From positions 51,105 to 110,822 of the forward strand of contig MNCI01033388.1 in NCBI GenBank assembly GCA_015680685.1: a stretch of 59,718 nucleotides of DNA. Reading direction: 5' to 3'. A program made the translations under genes and the position numbers. How positions within the stretch are numbered: the stretch's first letter is position 1; each line of letters starts with the position of its first letter. The stretch comes from Gnetum montanum. Its lineage: Eukaryota > Streptophyta > Gnetopsida > Gnetales > Gnetaceae. Below are positions 57,164-59,718 of the stretch, one piece after another. Below the pieces are notes generated by a model. The model did not search any database. It saw only the letters and a list, made by a program, of their open reading frames with translations, and was not told the DNA's origin.

Positions 57164-58675
57164 TGTATCAGACCTCAAAGTCCACTAAACTGCAAGGGGG
57201 GAAAGTATTTTCTACACTAGGAATGGTGGAAGAAAACATTAAGTTTAAATTTTTGAATTTTTTATGGTGAACCTCGCCATACACCTCCCATGCAAAGTGT
57301 GGAAACCTCCTCTACATTGAGTTTTCCATCAATTAGAACCCATACAACCTTGACACAACCCATCCACCCTTGTATCCACACTAGGGAACATGAGGCTAGC
57401 ATGGATACTAGTCTCCATTGTCTCACAATGCTTTCACACTAACTTCCTTGTCATTTTTTACTAATGTGACCTACCTCATACAACCCAAGCTCTAAAAGGA
57501 AGCTAAATCTTGATTAAAACTTAACTTTTTGGGCTTCCATACTAGGGTGACACTACCTAGTATGAAGAAAGGGGGGTAACACCCCTACTTGGCCCCCAGC
57601 ATTCATTTAGCCCAAATTTGACCCCTAAAGTAGGCCCACATGACCTAAAACCCCTCCAATCATTCTTGGCAACCCTGAAACCTTACTAAATCTATTTGAA
57701 AGAGCTTAAAACCTTAGGATTTGGTGGATCCATGTTGGGGGGAGGCCTCTTTGATGCTAGGTGGCATGGATCCAATGTGGATGTATGGGGGGATGACCAA
57801 AACTACTAAAATCAACCACCCAGTTGCCACTATTAGACTCTAGGATCCTTCAACATTTTCTGAAACCCTAAAATGACCAAAAATAACCTAATTTTTTTAT
57901 TTCAAACCTTCTCCACTCTAGTGATTACCCCCTACCCCCCTCCCTCCATGTTTCCCAATGTGGAGCTAGCATGAAAGCCCAAGGGATGTGCAATAAAACC
58001 TCGTTTATAACCAAAAATAGCCTTAAAAACTACCCTAGTGACCTTTAGACCCTTCTAGAGCCTCCAAGTGCCCTAAAATTGGTCAAATTTTGCCCAAAAC
58101 TATCATCCCTCTTTCATCCACATTGGGGCCATCATGGCCAACATGGAAAAAGGGGGGATGGTTGCATGAGGCACTTAGAAACCTCCAAACTAGTGGATTT
58201 TGACACCAAATCTTGACAATCAACACCGACAATCCTAGAGGATAACATGCATGGTATATTTGCTATCAAAAGAACTTAGATTTGGCATTTTTGATTGTTC
58301 CACACTAATGAAGATCTCATCCACACACTAGCCAACATGGATCCAATGTCAATACAGTTAGGGAGTCTTATGAGGGATCCCAGATACATTAAAACAATGA
58401 CAAGTTACCTTGTACCTGCACAACAACCTTGTCAACCCTTCTGGAAGCCATCAGACTTTCAAAAATCAAATAAAATCAACCCATTAAGGATCTTCCATGC
58501 TAGGGAGGATCCTACCCATGATGGGCAATGTGGAGCCAATGTGAAACCAGATTGATGACTCCTAAAACCACTTAGAAACCCTTTAAATTGTCTACTTTTA
58601 ACACAAAGCCCTAGCCCTTGACCCTTACAGCCTTGGAAACTTTGGATCCTATCAAATCTCAAATTTTGAACACAA
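57164..58675 (-). repeat. LTR-like block on the minus strand
   Basis: It may start TGTTCAAAATTTGAG on the minus strand at about 58673 and end CTGATACA at 57164. It carries many CACACTAGCCAACATGG / CATGTTGGGG-type words (for example near 57310, 57740, 57970, 58130, 58330), similar in style to the block at 30995-31160 in the probable E LTR. No clear TATA or poly(A) motif was identified. If real, it lies directly upstream of the minus-strand gene and could be its promoter. Confidence 0.4.
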
Positions 58676-59300
58676 GATTTTTATAGCTTTTTGCATATCT
58701 TTTGGCTGCTAATTTAAGGTATGAAAGGTAAGGAATAAACTATTATCTAATCTCTAATTATCCTAACTTGTATTCTAACTATTCCTAGCATAAGTTTCTG
58801 GTCCCATCTTCTGAGCACGTTCTGAGCACCTCCTAACACTTCTAGGCTACCAGACGTTAAGCGTCATTGGGTTTACCAAGCATTTGATTTACATCTAAGA
58901 TGGTCGTACTTATGGTCTTTACGAACTACAAATGAACAATAGCAATTAAAATAATAATAATAGAAAATTAAGTGATTAACATGTAACTAACAAAGAATAA
59001 ATATATTAAACTACTGAATGCATAAAATAGCTAAGTCCAAATGTTGCAAGGAATGCTTGAATAGTTCTTCTTTATTGTCATCACGCCAATGGGCTCAGAT
59101 CCATCAATGCTCAAATAAAGAGCCGATCACTTTTCTTACACCTACTGCGGGCACTTGCAAACTATTCTATCTCCTACATGAACAAACTGCAAGAGCTTCG
59201 CTACAACTAACTGAAAGATGCCTAAATGAGGCAGAAGGCCCTCTTATTTATAGGTCAAGATAGGTGGCTATGTAAACGGGCCCACGTCGACATAGGAAGG
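58676..59300 (-). repeat. Athila-type LTR in reverse orientation, truncated
   Basis: Read on the minus strand it has TATAAATA (59252-59245), GAAGCTCTTGCAGTTTG, CTCTTTATTTGAGCA, GACAATAAAGAAGAAC and GCTTGGTAAACCCAATG, all in the order of the A/B/C LTRs. It continues to the ACCTTTCATA...GCTATAAAAATC segment of the B LTR, then stops at about 58676, lacking the last ~200 bp. Its U3 start is also missing, cut by the LTR at 59301. Confidence 0.78.
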
Positions 59301-59718
59301 TGATGAGACACAGTTTGCGTCGGCCGCGATATCGCGTATGCGATATCGTGTACGTGATATCGCGTCCTTCCCTACGATATCGCGTACCCGATATCGTAGT
59401 CTGCCGTCATGTCTATAAATAAGAGGTGGCTCTCCCTCATTGGAGGATCCTAGTTTTGGAGTAGTAAAGCTCTGGCAGTTTGATCCCTCCAGAGTTAAAT
59501 TTTTTTCCCGTGTCTGCCCGTAGTGTGGTCAATGTAATTGTACGGTGTCTTTATTCGAGTGTGTCGTACTTGGACATGCACATGACCAGCAATAAAGATC
59601 GAGATTACTTCATCATTGCAAAATTTACTTAGTTTATTTATTTGTTATTTATTTAATGTTATTTATTACTTTCATAGCATGGTGTGAGTATGACTTAACT
59701 ACGAGCATCTACGGGTGT
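59301..59718 (+). repeat. Athila-type LTR, C-like subfamily (runs off the window)
   Basis: It starts TGATGAGACACAGTTTG. Five CGATATCG-type boxes lie at 59327, 59341, 59355 (TGATATCG), 59375 and 59389. TATAAATA is at 59414 and GCAATAAAGATCG at about 59589. It is more CpG-rich than any other LTR here. By eye it is too different from the C 5' LTR to be its partner, so it probably belongs to another copy. Confidence 0.82.
59327..59396. promoter_or_regulatory. Array of five CGATATCG boxes
   Basis: Starts at 59327, 59341, 59355, 59375 and 59389; three of the four steps are exactly 14 bp or pair-wise 14 bp (the middle step is 20). Located 18-87 bp upstream of the TATA box. Confidence 0.75.

Noticed and set aside
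59301-59718. 3' LTR of element C
   Set aside because: By eye it differs far more from the C 5' LTR than the B LTRs differ from each other, and the C body ends at 54735. Kept as a separate copy, with a check proposed.

Overview
The window is plant nuclear DNA made almost entirely of old, nested LTR retrotransposons. I see no intact host gene, no rRNA or tRNA gene and no CRISPR. The base composition is AT-rich and CpG-poor. Most in-frame stops are TAG/TAA/TGA standing where the alignable relatives have Trp, Gln or Arg, as expected when methylated cytosines decay over long times. Together with elements that are all broken and LTR pairs that are well diverged, this suggests a large-genome land plant. 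A gymnosperm is my guess; it is not proven by anything in the sequence.

Layout. (1) About 60-560 (minus): a Ty1/copia RT/RNase H relic. (2) Element A, an Athila-like Ty3/gypsy element: 5' LTR 1315-2165, decayed tRNA-Asp-type primer site, gag, protease, RT, RNase H and integrase relics to about 8960. Its 3' part is split by element D and resumes at 26476-27390. (3) Element D, a Tat-like Ty3/gypsy element, 9652-26475, nested in A and bounded by a GTTCC target duplication. It has long LTRs, a leader of about 15 tandem 34-36 bp repeats, gag-protease, a 3.5 kb spacer, and an RT - RNase H - second (plant/archaeal-type) RNase H - integrase polyprotein in one frame. (4) 27850-30560: a plus-strand relic resembling the putative plant transposon protein of Athila/Tat elements. 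(5) Element E, a second Tat-like element: probable LTR 30892-32339, gag from about 32849, interrupted by (6) element B, a complete but dead Athila-like element at 33220-43018 with target duplication AGGCT. E resumes at 43024 with gag and protease to about 46270. (7) Downstream of E protease lies a minus-strand, multi-exon gene-like structure with GT-AG introns (46955-49881), continuing at 54736-56807. It is interrupted by (8) element C, an Athila relative at 49882-54735 that has gag and protease but no RT, RNase H or integrase. (9) The right end has a minus-strand LTR-like block with a primer-site-like sequence (57141-58675), a minus-strand Athila-type LTR (58676-59300), and a plus-strand Athila-type LTR starting at 59301 and running off the window.

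The most interesting signals are these: the minus-strand spliced gene between protease and the expected RT of a Tat-like element, whose probable last exon also occurs at the same place in D; exact palindromes and CGATATCG boxes at 14 bp spacing in the U3 of C-type LTRs; element-specific short words repeated through LTR, leader and spacers; a natural gag-protease-only derivative (C); and two assembly faults marked by single Ns, namely an inverted 515 bp block and an exact 63 bp duplication.

Estimates of similarity were made by eye. No alignment or database search was run, so family names rest on motif recognition and gene order.
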